64,000 nucleotides of DNA, taken from NCBI GenBank assembly GCA_024516035.1, contig CM044962.1:7908659-7972658 (forward strand), given 5' to 3'. Below the pieces are notes generated by a model. That model saw only the letters and a program-made list of their open reading frames with translations. It made no database searches and had not been told where the DNA came from. The position numbers and the translations under genes are program-made. Source of the DNA: Bactericera cockerelli. Taxonomy: Eukaryota > Arthropoda > Insecta > Hemiptera > Triozidae. Positions 10,647 to 21,682 of this stretch are shown piece after piece (the stretch's first letter is position 1; every line of letters begins with the position of its first letter).

Positions 10647-12779
10647 GGGAGTTGTAAACTCACTGCTGATCAAATGAAACTTAGAAGAGATGACTCTGAC
10701 CTAACACCGCAGGTATTGACAACCAGAGGGATTTTAGAGGAAATACCTAAACATGCTAATGAGCAAGATATTCTAAATAAAAAGGTACTGAAGAAGAGAG
10801 ACGTAACAGATTCTATTGAAACCCCATTAAAGAAACGAGATATCATAGGAGATGCATTCCAGACTCCAAAATTATTGAAGAAAAGAGACTTTTTAGAACA
10901 AGCCACAAACGTACTGAATAAGCGAGATATTCTAAATAAAGTCAACTATCCACTAAAGAAACGAGAAATAACTTTGGTCACTGATATTAATAAGCGAGAT
11001 CTTTCTGCCGACAGAAATTCATTGAAAAAAAGAGACATTTTAGACCAAGCCTCAAACCTACTGAGTAAACGAGATGATATTGAAGAAAAGAAATTGATGT
11101 TATTGAAGAAAAGAGACATTTTAGACCAAGCCACAAACCTACTGAATAAGCGAGATGATATTGATTTATTGAAGAAAAGAGACATTTTAGACCAAGCCAC
11201 AAACCTATTGAGGCGAGATGATATAAATGTATTGAAGAAAAGAGACATTTTAGATCAAGCCACAAACCTATTGAGGCGAGATGATATAAATGTATTGAAG
11301 AAAAGAGACATTTTAGAAGAAGCCACAAATCTCTTGAGGCGGAATGATATAAATGTATTGAAGAAAAGAGAAATTTTAGACCAAGCCACAAACTTACTGA
11401 GGCGAGATGATATAAATGTATTAAAGAAAAGAGACATTTTAGACCAAGCCACAAACTTACTGAATAAGCGAGATGATATAAATGTATTGAAGAAAAGAGA
11501 CATTTTAGAAGAAGCCACAAATCTCTTGAGGCGGAATGATATAAATGTATTAAAGAAAAGAGACATTTTAGACCAAGCCACAAACTTACTGAGCAAGCGA
11601 GATGATATAAATGTATTGAAGAAAAGAGACATTTTAGAACAAGCCACAAACATACTGAGCAAGCGAGATGATATAAATGTATTGAAGAAAAGAGATATTT
11701 TAGAACAAGCCACAAACCTACTGAATAAGCGAGATGATATAAATGTATTGAAGAAAAGAGACATTTTAGAACAAGCCTCAAACCTACTGAGTAAACGAGA
11801 TGATATTGAAGAAAAGAAATTGATGTTATTGAAGAAAAGAGACATTTTAGACCAAGCCACAAACCTACTGAATAAGCGAGATGATATTGATTTATTGAAG
11901 AAAAGAGACATTTTAGACCAAGCCACAAACCTATTGAGGCGAGATGATATAAATGTATTGAAGAAAAGAGACATTTTAGACCAAGCCACAAACCTATTGA
12001 GGCGAGATGATATAAATGTATTGAAGAAAAGAGACATTTTAGAAGAAGCCACAAATCTCTTGAGGCGGAATGATATAAATGTATTGAAGAAAAGAGAAAT
12101 TTTAGACCAAGCCACAAACTTACTGAGGCGAGATGATATAAATGTATTAAAGAAAAGAGACATTTTAGACCAAGCCACAAACTTACTGAATAAGCGAGAT
12201 GATATAAATGTATTGAAGAAAAGAGACATTTTAGAAGAAGCCACAAATCTCTTGAGGCGGAATGATATAAATGTATTAAAGAAAAGAGACATTTTAGACC
12301 AAGCCACAAACTTACTGAGCAAGCGAGATGATATAAATGTATTGAAGAAAAGAGACATTTTAGAACAAGCCACAAACATACTGAGCAAGCGAGATGATAT
12401 AAATGTATTGAAGAAAAGAGATATTTTAGAACAAGCCACAAACCTACTGAATAAGCGAGATGATATAAATGTATTGAAGAAAAGAGACATTTTAGAACAA
12501 GCCACAAACCTACTGAGCAAGCGAGATGATATAAATGTATTGAAGAAAAGAGAAATTTTAGACCAAGCCACAAACCTACTGAGGCGAGATGATATAAATG
12601 TATTGAAGAAAAGAGACATTTTAGACCAGGTTCCAAACCCGTTGAACAGAAGAGGCATAGATCCAATTCTATTGAAGACAAGAGCTATCTTTGCGCAATC
12701 CCCAATTGCAGTTGACGACAAAGCTGTAGAAGAGGCAGGCATAGCTAATTTATCTGGTATTAAGAGAACAGATAAATGA
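10647..12779 (+). CDS. dibasic-repeat peptide precursor, exon 2 (peptide array)
   Basis: This exon encodes 710 residues; with exon 1 the protein is 727 aa. After a short acidic lead (GSCKLTADQMKLRR) the chain is a series of segments bounded by KKR and by NKR, SKR or RR. I count 24 close copies of DIL(D/E)(Q/E)A(T/S)N(L/I)L (some begin E), one diverged copy at each end, and linkers mostly DDINVL or NDINVL. Five N-terminal segments share only the KKR/NKR bounds and have unrelated cores. The tail is NRRGIDPILLKTRAIFAQSP..., ending at TGA. No amidation Gly precedes the basic sites and there are no cysteines in the array. The layout is that of a multi-copy neuropeptide or secreted-peptide prohormone cut by a furin/PC2-type convertase. 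I do not recognise the peptide. An amphipathic 22-residue helical repeat protein is the alternative. Confidence 0.85.
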   Translation, partial: GSCKLTADQMKLRRDDSDLTPQVLTTRGILEEIPKHANEQDILNKKVLKKRDVTDSIETPLKKRDIIGDAFQTPKLLKKRDFLEQATNVLNKRDILNKVNYPLKKREITLVTDINKRDLSADRNSLKKRDILDQASNLLSKRDDIEEKKLMLLKKRDILDQATNLLNKRDDIDLLKKRDILDQATNLLRRDDINVLKKRDILDQATNLLRRDDINVLKKRDILEEATNLLRRNDINVLKKREILDQATNLLRRDDINVLKKRDILDQATNLLNKRDDINVLKKRDILEEATNLLRRNDINVLKKRDILDQATNLLSKRDDINVLKKRDILEQATNILSKRDDINVLKKRDILEQATNLLNKRDDINVLKKRDILEQASNLLSKRDDIEEKKLMLLKKRDILDQATNLLNKRDDIDLLKKRDILDQATNLLRRDDINVLKKRDILDQATNLLRRDDINVLKKRDILEEATNLLRRNDINVLKKREILDQATNLLRRDDINVLKKRDILDQATNLLNKRDDINVLKKRDILEEATNLLRRNDINVLKKRDILDQATNLLSKRDDINVLKKRDILEQATNILSKRDDINVLKKRDILEQATNLLNKRDDINVLKKRDILEQATNLLSKRDDINVLKKREILDQATNLLRRDDINVLKKRDILDQVPNPLNRRGIDPILLKTRAIFAQSPIAVDDKAVEEAGIANLSGIKRTDK
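11043..12494 (+). repeat. 726-bp higher-order tandem duplication in the peptide array
   Basis: Eleven consecutive repeat units starting at DILDQASNLLSKR are repeated almost unchanged in the next eleven. The marker CTGAGTAAACGAGATGATAT recurs at 11061 and 11787, a period of 726 bp (242 codons). At protein level I see one difference between the blocks (ILD versus ILE in the first unit). This points to a recent in-frame segmental duplication or ongoing gene conversion. Confidence 0.85.
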
Positions 12780-12933
12780 ACATTTCGGAAAGTCAAGAAG
12801 ATGTTTTAAAAATGTTTCATGAAAAATAATTTTAAAAAATACATTACTATTTATGTTTTGTTTTAGATAAGATAAAAATGATTTATTTTCGCCGAACGAA
12901 GACTACTGATTCTTGTAAGATTTTAAATAGATT

Positions 12934-12939
12934 AATAAA
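12934..12939 (+). terminator. polyadenylation signal of the precursor gene
   Basis: AATAAA lies 155 bp after the stop codon in AT-rich sequence, before the next repeat begins near 13 kb. Inferred by position. Confidence 0.5.
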
Positions 12940-12984
12940 CTACATAATTATATGAATAATTTTGCATGCATGTACTTTAATTTC

Positions 12985-13267
12985 TATTTGTCTATAAAAC
13001 TCAAACCTGTGTGTGTCTGCCTGGCGGCTGACTATGTCCTCTTAGGGGTTGTTTACAATACCACAGCCCAAACGGTAACAGATATTGAAATTTTCATGAG
13101 AGTTGACCCTCCCTAAACCACCGTCAAAATATCAAAAAAATTATCAAAATTAAAATATTTATTACCATTTTCAAGATATCGAGAATTTCTGGTCTAATAA
13201 TGATTTAAATAGGACATCAGCCACGGGCAATAACCTCAACGGTGACAAAGTGCCGGGATTTAGCTAG
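12985..13267 (+). mobile_element. Helitron-like fragment
   Basis: Related to 6601-6802 (TTGTCTATAAAACTC..., AAACGGTAACAGATA, AGTTGACCCTCCCTAAACC) and ends GTGCCGGGATTTAGCTAG|T, a CTAG terminus with a degraded hairpin. Confidence 0.45.
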
Positions 13268-13288
13268 TTTTCTTCTATAAATTAAATT

Positions 13289-15511
13289 TTGATTTTGATT
13301 TTTTCCTTTCTTTTGAACCTACTTTTTCTCACTGCAAGGATACTTGTAAGAAATAGTTATACATTAGTAAGTAAGCACAAGAATCGGGTTGTGACCGCGC
13401 GTAATTTCAAAAACTTCAACTCCGACCTTTTTCTTCAAGACGCACAGGCGGCCAACTGGTCAAGAACTTACGACTTGGAGGATATTGACGAAAAGCTTTC
13501 CTGTTTCAATGATATTGTCTTAGATCTCTTCAATAAACATGCTCCTTTTCGCACTTTTGTGGCTCACCACCCACCTGCACCTTGGATGACGAGTGAAATA
13601 AAACGATTACTAAATAGGAGAGACAGAGCAAGACGAAAATTCGTCAGGTCGGGTTCCAGTTTGTACTTTGAGTATTTCCGTGTAGCCCGTAACAAAGCCA
13701 AACAAGCGATCCGAAATGCGAAAATTCGTCACACACATGCTCTGTTTCCTCCTGATCTCCCTATTAACGAATTTCACAAAAACGTCAAAAAAATCCGTCC
13801 AAAGATCAAGGAAGACCCCCCTGATGTTGATGTGAACAGTCTTGTGGACTTCTTCTCGCTCACTCCGCAACCTGACCGACAAGCAATGGAAACCGCATCA
13901 CATCATTACTCTTCTCTGCGCCAGATATACCCAAGTTCAAATTCGAAGAATTCACCTACTCAGATCTGGTTAGACACTTGAAAAAAGGAAATCCTTCTTC
14001 TATGGGCTATGACCAGATTCCCCTGAATTATTTAACACGCATGTTGCACATAGTGGCTCCCATAATACTTCACATTTTCAACTGTTCCATTCATCTTAAA
14101 ATATTTCCCGCTGTCTGGAAAAGAGGACTGATTCGACCGATTCCCAAAACAAAAAACCCCTCTGGACCTTCCGAATACAGGCCAATCAGTCTTCTTTGCT
14201 CCTTATCTAAGGTTTTGGAGCGTATGATTCATCATCAAGTAACAAAATATATCAATACTCACAACCTTTTGAGTCCCTTCCAGTCAGGATTCCGGTCTGG
14301 TCATAGTACTTGTTCAGCATTGTTAAAAGTTACAAATGACATACAGCTCTCTAGGGACAACAAAATGGCTACCGTCCTCGTTCTATTTGACTTTTCAAAG
14401 GCCTTCGACCTCGTTTCCCATCGTCTGCTGCTCTCAAAGATGCAAAACATCTTTGGTTTTGACCCCGACGTCATTGCATGGTTCAGATCATACCTTACTG
14501 AACGATTTCAATGTGTGTTGGGAGTCGACCAAAAAAAAATCTAAATGGATGCCCGTGGTTTTAGGGGTTCCTCAGGGCTCTGTTTTAGGACCCCTACTGT
14601 TCTCGTTATTCATCAACGATATTCCTTCTTGTTTCTTGTCATCTCGCTTTCATCTATAAGCCGATGACTTACAAATCTATTACTCCTTCGATCCTTCCGA
14701 GACAGCCGAGGCAGCCCAAGTCATGAATAATGAAATCAGTAATCTCGTTACCTGGTCGAAAAACAACGGTCTTAAAATCAACTCTTCAAAAACCAAGGTA
14801 CTTCTAATCAGTAGCCATCACACTCTTCGGCGCATTTCTGTTCCACCTCCATTCATTCAGGTAGATGGAGACGACATAGAGGTTGTCGAATCAGCCAAAA
14901 ACCTTGGTATTATGTTTGACCGCACCCTCAGCTGGAAATTTGAAGTAAATAACATCAGGAAAAAAGTCTTTGGGGCACTCTGGTCTTTAGGTCGTCTTAA
15001 AAAATATGTCTCGTTAAACACTAAGAAGCTTCTAATTAAATTCCACGTCTTGCCACTTTTCGAATACTGTGCCCCACTTCTCCTGGGAATTACTCAGGTA
15101 GAAGCGAATAGATTACAACGGGCACAAAATGCTTGTGTCCGTTTTATTTTCAACGCTAGGCGTCGGGATCACATAACTCCTTACTTTAACCGTCTTCAAT
15201 GGTCTAAAGTCGAGGCCAGGAGAAAACTCCTCACTCTATTCCTACTCTACAAAATTATATCTTCAAATTCTCCTTCATATCTGTTCGAAAAATATTGCTT
15301 CCGCTCCAATATCAGCTCTCGAGAAACAAGGTCACATCATCTCCTCCTTGAAATCCCATCCTGTAGAACAGAAGCATATCACAAGGAATTCCTGTCATCC
15401 TCAATTGCCCTTTGGAACTCCATTCCGACCCCCATCCTCAACTGTAAATCTTTCTTTCGTTTTAGATCTTCCCTTATTGAAGTTGTTGGCAAGAAAACAA
15501 TCCCCTTCTAA
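13289..15511 (+). pseudogene. decayed jockey-type LINE, ORF2 (reverse transcriptase)
   Basis: Successive frames give an endonuclease-RT linker, then RT blocks: [48 protein letters not shown], (*)ADDLQIYY and a thumb/C-terminal region with NLGIMFDRTLSW and HITPYFNRLQW. The copy is broken: a TGA/frame change near 13980, a frameshift at an A run near 14535, and a nonsense change replacing the Tyr of the catalytic FADD/YADD box near 14657. The endonuclease domain is 5' truncated. The 3' UTR continues to about 15797 and ends in (ACTTAT)n-like repeats. Solo copies of the same tail lie at 41923-41995 (plus) and about 52048-52110 (minus). Confidence 0.85.
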
Positions 15512-15806
15512 TCCTCATTATCCTTCCTCCTCCCTTAATGACTACCGTACCTGGTGTGAATGTGTGATTGAATGTGATTTTTTTTTTTTTTTAATTATTA
15601 CTACTATTGTTACACTATCTTCTACTATTATTTCCTTTTCTTGTTTTCTATTATCTTTACTCTAATTGTAATTTTCTTTATATTGTACTTATACACAAAT
15701 AAATAAAGAGGTGCTTTGTTAAACTGTTGGCATAATGGGACTACCTGTCTTGCGCTGACAGTCTAAATAAAGCACTACTTATACTTATACTTATACATTA
15801 TACAGC

Positions 15807-16215
15807 CAGCCTCCGTGGCGTAAAGGTTGTAACTACTGCCCGTAGTCCAGAGATCCTGAGTTCGCATCCATATTCCATATTATAATCCTCTCACCACCGT
15901 GATTTAGGTATCAATACCTATCTCAGGAACACGGAATTAATTATTATCATAGTCACCGTTAGCGTGAGTTCGCTCTACGCATTGCACTCATGATAACCGG
16001 GGTTCGATCCCCAGTGGGGTGGTATTTTTTCTGCTGTGTACTTGGAATACTTTTGGATATTCGGGGTCCACTCATACTTCGTGGAGAAAATTAGGTGCTT
16101 TAATGTTAGCAGCGACCAGTGGTGGACTTATAGGAAGAAATAAGATATTTGGGATATTAAAGATACGGAAAAGACCTAAAATTCTGCGCTACCCATTAAA
16201 ATTGTGATATAACAC
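15807..16215 (+). repeat. deleted SINE family 1 copy followed by SINE family 5
   Basis: 15807-15930 has a family 1 head (CCTCCGTGGCGTAAAGGTTG) joined directly to the family's 3' end (CTCTCACCACCGTGATTTAG), with the body deleted. 15955-16215 is a plus-strand copy of another tRNA-headed family (B box GGGTTCGATCC, then GGGGTCCACTCATACTTCG) also seen on the minus strand at 29.8, 35.2, 47.8 and 57.6 kb and on plus at 58.56 kb. Confidence 0.65.
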
Positions 16216-16322
16216 AAAGAAACACATTTATTTTTCTTATATGAGAAACTATCGGAAGTGATGTTTGTATTAAATCCTATGACCTATTACAATAAATTTT
16301 ACAGTTTGTTACCAGTCCTGAA

Positions 16323-16600
16323 CCAGCCTCCGTGGCGTAATGGTTGTGACTACTGCCCATAGTCCAGAGTGCCCGAGTTCAATTCCCGGTTGGGGCAGAC
16401 TTTTCGACGAAAATTCTGTTCCATCCGAACATGTGAGGCTGGCAATTCCGGCCCTACCCAGGCTAGGTGAGGTTAATGTGGGTAGCTGGTACGATTCCCA
16501 GCGAATGGAGGGTAGAACCCCCGTCCTGTCTACATCAAGTCAGGACGTTAAAACCAAAAAGAATCAATGGACATGAAAGGAGCTTAGACATTGGATCTGG
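16323..16600 (+). repeat. tRNA-derived SINE family 1
   Basis: Head CCAGCCTCCGTGGCGTAATG, B box GAGTTCAATTCC, full central body and the 3' GACATGAAAGGAGCTTAGAC segment. It lies just beyond the 3' end of the minus-strand carboxypeptidase-like gene A. Confidence 0.75.
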
Positions 16601-16683
16601 GCGTTCATATGTATAATAAGAAGTATTATAGAAATCACGAATGACCAGAAATCATTTTAGATTTCTAAATTACCTATATTGTT

Positions 16684-19600
16684 TCATGTTGATAGTAAAT
16701 TCATAATGTTGAAGAGGGAATTTTTCGAAAATTTCTCGGAAATTAAACAAAAATTAACGTTAACAATGAATTCTAGACGTATTTGCACTTTCTTTCGCAC
16801 CTGGGTTTTGTAGCCGGGTGCACTTGCTATGATTTGATAATACCCTAGAAATAGCATTCTCTTGTACTCTCCTCTTGCATCTGTCTTCACAACTATGTCT
16901 TTCTCTCCTTTTCTTTGAATTCGGACAACAGCCCCTTTCACAGGTATGCCTTCTTTATTTATTACATAGCCGCAGATACCATGAGAAGTACCCTGGTACA
17001 TAACATATAAATTTTGATTAACGGAACGTTGTAGTTCGTTGAGGACCACCTCTGCCTGGTAAGGCATGAAGCAAGGGGCTGATGAGTATAAAGAATAAAA
17101 ACCATCGTTCAGCCTGAGCCAGTACTCTCCGCTATCTCCCACAGGAACTTCCGTCACCAAGGAGCCATCGCGTCCAGTTGCATTATCCTTGGTTAGCACT
17201 CGGATGGTAACTTGTACTGGCTTACCCATTAGACGCATCACAGTACCGAAGACACCTTGCCGAATCAAAGTAAAGTCAAGTTGGACAGGTTCCTCCGCAG
17301 TTACATTCACTGACATGTTCTTACCTGCGCAGCCGGCGGCACTCGCCATGATGAGATACTTCCCCGCACTTAGCATCATCCCGAATTTACCGTCATGCAC
17401 CCTAAAATCGTTTCCAACTTTTTTGCCAGCTTCTAATGAAAAGACTTGGATAATGCCTCTTTGAACCGGTTTGCGATTATCATCGTTCACTATTGTACCA
17501 GAGACACTTTTTCGAACCAGAACGAAATCTAGTTGGACATGAGGTTCCTTTGTCAGATCCACCTGTTTGGTCTTCTCTATGAAGGTGGGAGGTGCGCGCA
17601 CTGTCACCTCATACAACCCCGGTACCAGCAGCCTCCAGTACTCTCCGTCTTCAGTCGTCTTAATAGATTTGTGTTTTCCTTTCACTTCCACAGAAGCTCC
17701 TTTGACAGGTTTGCCTTCCTTGTCCGTCACCAGGCCGTAGATGCCTTGGTGGATGCTTTCGATGAAGTGTAGCATGGATGGCAGGTTTGCGGTCCAATAC
17801 ATGGGAAGGTCAGACGGTGGGACCCATTTGTCACAACTGAGGTGGAAGGTGATTTCGAAGCAGTTGGAAAAGAAGTAGTTCGCATCTTGCATACCTGAGT
17901 AACAAACAGAATTACGGCTAAAGTAGTTTTGGAAAATTATTCGATTTCTTCAAAGTTCAAATAAAATTGAAAGCACGATGATTTGAATCTGAAAGTTTTT
18001 ACACTAAATCAAAACTAAACGTTTTTGAGGGGGGGGGGGGGGTAGTAATCAACTGCATGGTCATATCACGACGGGGGTGTTACCCTCCATTCGTGGATAG
18101 ACAGACGGACGCAAAGACCCATGGCCGAAAACAACTTTTTGGTATCCTGAGGCAAAACTATGATTCGTATGTGAAAAACGGGGTAGTTCAAATTTTCGAC
18201 GAATACAATACTTTGCTTATTATAGGATAAGGAAAGTAAAAAGGTACCGCGTGATCCTATGTGGTCCAGAAACATTTTGAAAAGAAGTTAAATACTTCAA
18301 TAAAAATGTAAAACTTAAAGTTCATTTAAAATTCAATCATACTCCAACTCACAAAAAAACTTAAAAGTCGCAGAATACCATAAAGTGAGCTTTTTAGTGA
18401 ACTACTGAACTCCCAACGAATAGGGGTAAAATCCTCGAACCAGATGAACTCACAATTAAAAATGGTAAAAAAAAAAAACGTTAAGTAAAATGTAACCACT
18501 TCAGAATCAGAATAAACAGAAATTGAGAAGTTGTACTTACTTCCACGTTTTACATTCAAACAGTCTCCGTTAGTTATTCCATCTGGGAAAGATTTATCGC
18601 ATGAGTCGTCGGATGGCATCATCGGATTCCGTTGATCATAATCCTTGGCCAACTTCTCAAGAATCTCATCATCCGAAGTTAAAGTCAGAACCCCATATTC
18701 CTCAGAGCAGTCTGCATTATGAAAGGGATAACCGCCCTGAAGGTTTCCAGAAAGAACAAATGGATGTTTCTTGATTAAGTCCAACATACTCTGTGTCTCT
18801 TGTTGGTAAGGCCTGAAAAAGACAACGAAGCCCCTGCAGTAAGAACAAGAACAAAGTAGTGAACTTTTTGGACAAAAATTAAAATTTAAACATCTTTTAA
18901 AATCAAACAAACAAGCTTGGATTTTCATGATCTTCGATGGTAAAGCGCATCGCCAATTTACCACCGATCCTATCCTTTCCTCTCCGCGTCCATGTGTAAT
19001 ATCATGGTGATGGAAAGATTGATATTGGTATTGAACCTTTTGGACGCCCAGAACCAGTGTTGAGGGCTCCTTCCATGTCCAGTGTATGTGTAATTGTATA
19101 GTGTGTTTAATTGTACACTTCAATTTGACAATAGTAAAAATTTACCACTGTACCACCGATGTTAAAAGTGTTGTTCAACAATTTTGCCGTGTTGAAAATT
19201 TAGGTGGGACGATGCAGTGTTGATCAACATTGTTGAACATTAGGGAGACAGCAAAATTACAAGTAGTCCTAAACAGATATGTTCGGGACTGACAAGCATT
19301 TGAGATCATACTGCTTCCCAAACCCATCAATACAAAATGAGTAGGTACATGAGAGGAGCGGTCTCTAAGAAAGGCCATTTTCGGAAAAATGATCCTTAAG
19401 AAAATGCGCTAACAAGTTTTCAAATTTTAGATTACTCAGTCGGATTTTCAGGTACAGATGTGAGATTTTACAAGCTGATGGAGAATGTTCTTTTTTAAAA
19501 CACCAAAAAAAAAAACATATAAAATAGAGGTTACAGTCGTTCAAAACTACAACACTTCAAATTCAATTTGAAGGTATTAAATTAATTTTCATGATTAAAA

Positions 19601-21507
19601 ATGAAAAAAGAAAGTCTTTTCTCAACATTAAATAAATCATAACACTTCTTTGGGGGAAAAAAAATATAAAATAGAACAAAATAGGGATGTACAGGAAAAA
19701 TGAGAGAGAGAAATGGTATCACAATAAACAGGTATCCATGAAAAAGCTCATTGTTTCCATAAAATTGTAGGCAAAACCTATGGTACGATGGGATTTTATT
19801 TGAAGAATAGTATCTCAGCAACTACTTATCGCACAGCTGACATGACACACTCCCCAAATTCAGAACACCATTAAAAATCTAAATTCTGAGAGTCCTAAAA
19901 AAAGGCCATTTCCCGCAACGGCTCTTTTTACTCACTGCTCCTCACTTTTACTCACTGCTTTTACACAATTTACTCACTGCTCCTCATAAATACAGTCACT
20001 GTCGTTACTGAATCTAAGAATCTTATGAGATCTGTAGCCTATTCCAGAAACACTTTCTCCTCTCCGAATCTCCGTTTCAACCGTCAGACAACGCACTCTA
20101 ATTGGTTATTGCGTTCAATTTAACCAATCAGAGTGCGTTATGTGACAGTAGAAAGAGAGATTTTCGAGAGTAGAAATTATTTCTGGAATAGGCTACTGGT
20201 GTATCAAACACCTCGGCCGAGGTGTGAAGAACGCCTATACAAAGAAAGAGACAGCCTGGCAGAGTGTAAGGTTGAACAGACTGACAATTGTGACACATTT
20301 CTTACCAAGTATCTTCCAGGGTGGTCTCTGGGAAATCCTGATCCAGTTCTACATTGAGACCGTTGGACGAGTGTTGAGGGGGTAGCAAAGTGTTGTCTTG
20401 TTCCAAGGAAAACAAGCGATCCGGATTCAGAGTGGGTACAATCCAGATATCAGTCGTGTTCAAGAGTCGAGTGATGTCCTCGTCAATACCATCCCTGTAC
20501 ACCAGGTGCTGTATGAGTGACACCTGGGGAGTTTTGGAATTGTTTTTAATGGGCTAAAAATTAGACATTGCTATCTGCTTTTAGCATTGCTAAAACACTT
20601 TGGGGGACTATAAACAGGGAGCAGACCAGCAGTCTGGCTGGGGGACTATAAACAGTGAGTAGACCAGCATTGGCTTAGTTCTGGGGCCCTTGTCAATTAT
20701 TAGCCTCCTTGTAAAGACAGTGGTAGATGAAAACACTTTAGTATTCCCTACAACTTCTTACTTTTCTGTTAATACTGAAATACTGATTTTTAATGGGCTA
20801 AAAATGAGACATTGTTATCTGCTTTTAATTCAATAATTATCTAGTCAATTTTCTTATAGGATCTGTAAGGAATACTGATTTGCTGGGATATTTTTTACAG
20901 CTAAATTTAGATATTTTTTAGGGGGACAGTGTTTTTATACGCCCTTTCCCCGTGTCCAACCATCCTAGACGTCAGGACTTTGAGTATGTATGTGTACTTT
21001 GCAAACCCTCCTAAACAAGTTTCCTAAAGAATTGGCAGCGTCATCTCTCACACACTCTACACCTCGTATAAGTCTTTTTTTAATAGGACTATTTCCTATT
21101 TAGGAGTTTTCTTTTTTATGTACTAACAATATGTATACCATTAATGCGTATCCAACTGTCTCATCTCCATTTATATTCGCCACAAATTTGAACATCGGCT
21201 TCAGGATCTTCCTCTTTTTCTGGACATCCCGACTGATCTGCACCGCCCAGATTGGGTTTCCAGCAAAGGTACTTTTCCCTATCTCGATGCGTTTCACAAT
21301 AGGGGAATAGTTTTCGGCGAGAGTTTCCAAAAGGTCTCTCAAGGCAAATGAAGTCAAATAGTGGTCATGTTCGATTTCCTTTTCAATGTGCACTGACAGC
21401 GGCGGTGTCATGGTGAGATTGTATGAGCTGGTGATTGTGCAGGAGACTTTTCTCGAGAAGAAAAAACCCGACAGAAGAAGGAAGACAGTTAAAAATTGTT
21501 GAACCAT
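16684..21507 (-). CDS. gene A: secreted M14B carboxypeptidase-like pseudoenzyme, 4 transthyretin-like domains
   Basis: Exons (minus): 21139-21507, 20306-20523, 18541-18812, 16684-17894. All junctions are GT-AG and the phases (0, 2, 1) close a 689-residue protein. The start MVQQFLTVFLLLSG is preferred over an upstream Met (21525) because it aligns with gene B (MVLQCLIVFLI). The carboxypeptidase fold spans roughly 45-325: WAVQIS, FVANINGDE, VPTLNPD, FVLSGNLQGG, GITNG and NCFEITFHLSC. Catalytic positions are changed: first zinc His to Asn113 (Glu116 kept), second zinc His to Gln221, Asn-Arg of the substrate site to Asp184-Gln185, and catalytic Glu to His304. Four transthyretin-like domains follow (about 337-415, 416-498, 499-587, 588-672). 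No membrane anchor is seen. Family knowledge: carboxypeptidases D/E/N trim C-terminal Lys/Arg; inactive relatives (CPX, AEBP1, the third domain of CPD) act by binding. Activity here is very unlikely; function is unknown. Confidence 0.85.
18055..18260 (-). mobile_element. fragment of the GTATTCGTCGAAAATT repeat family (Helitron-related)
   Basis: On the minus strand: TTTCCTTATCCTATAATAAG...GTATTCGTCGAAAATTTGA..., then GGATACCAAAAAGTTG. It is shared with 36540-36700, 44938-45070 and 48450-48900; the last of these ends in a Helitron-like CTAGT terminus. It lies in intron 3 of gene A. A short piece of the 5S-SINE body (CATGGTCATATCACGACGG) abuts it. Confidence 0.5.
20034..20195. mobile_element. 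hairpin MITE in gene A intron 2
   Basis: A 162-bp inverted repeat: it begins GTAGCCTATTCCAGAAA and ends with the exact complement TTTCTGGAATAGGCTAC. The arms continue to a central ACGCACTCTAATTGGTTA / TAACCAATCAGAGTGCGT pair around a short loop. There is no coding capacity. The superfamily is unclear without a clean target duplication. Confidence 0.7.
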
Positions 21508-21602
21508 GTTCCAGAAACAAATCATATTTCAAAGCAGCTTGCAACTGGAGATTACGAAAAGGGTACTCTCTACAGACGTGTTAACAATGTTCTACCTTAT
21601 GT

Positions 21603-21682
21603 AGGTACATACGTGAGTTATTGTAAAGAGAGTCAGGTACAGTTAACTGTACCAGACTTTTACAATGACGTACGTACCAACA
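21603..21682. repeat. imperfect 80-bp palindrome in the gene A/B intergenic promoter region
   Basis: The centre GGTACAGTTAACTGTACC (21636-21653) is a perfect palindrome. The arms extend outward through GTAAA..GTC and GGTACATACG / CGTACGTACC with small mismatches. It lies about 100-175 bp upstream of gene A's ATG. It may be a short hairpin MITE or a cis-regulatory element. Confidence 0.6.

Noticed and set aside
10987..12796. Long minus-strand open frames opposite the peptide precursor
   Set aside because: Antisense shadows of a 63-66-bp repeat. The plus frame alone has a signal peptide, sensible dibasic design and a stop followed by a poly-A signal.
16684..21525. Upstream Met at 21525 as start of gene A
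   Set aside because: The second Met (21507) gives a cleaner signal peptide and aligns with the start of gene B.
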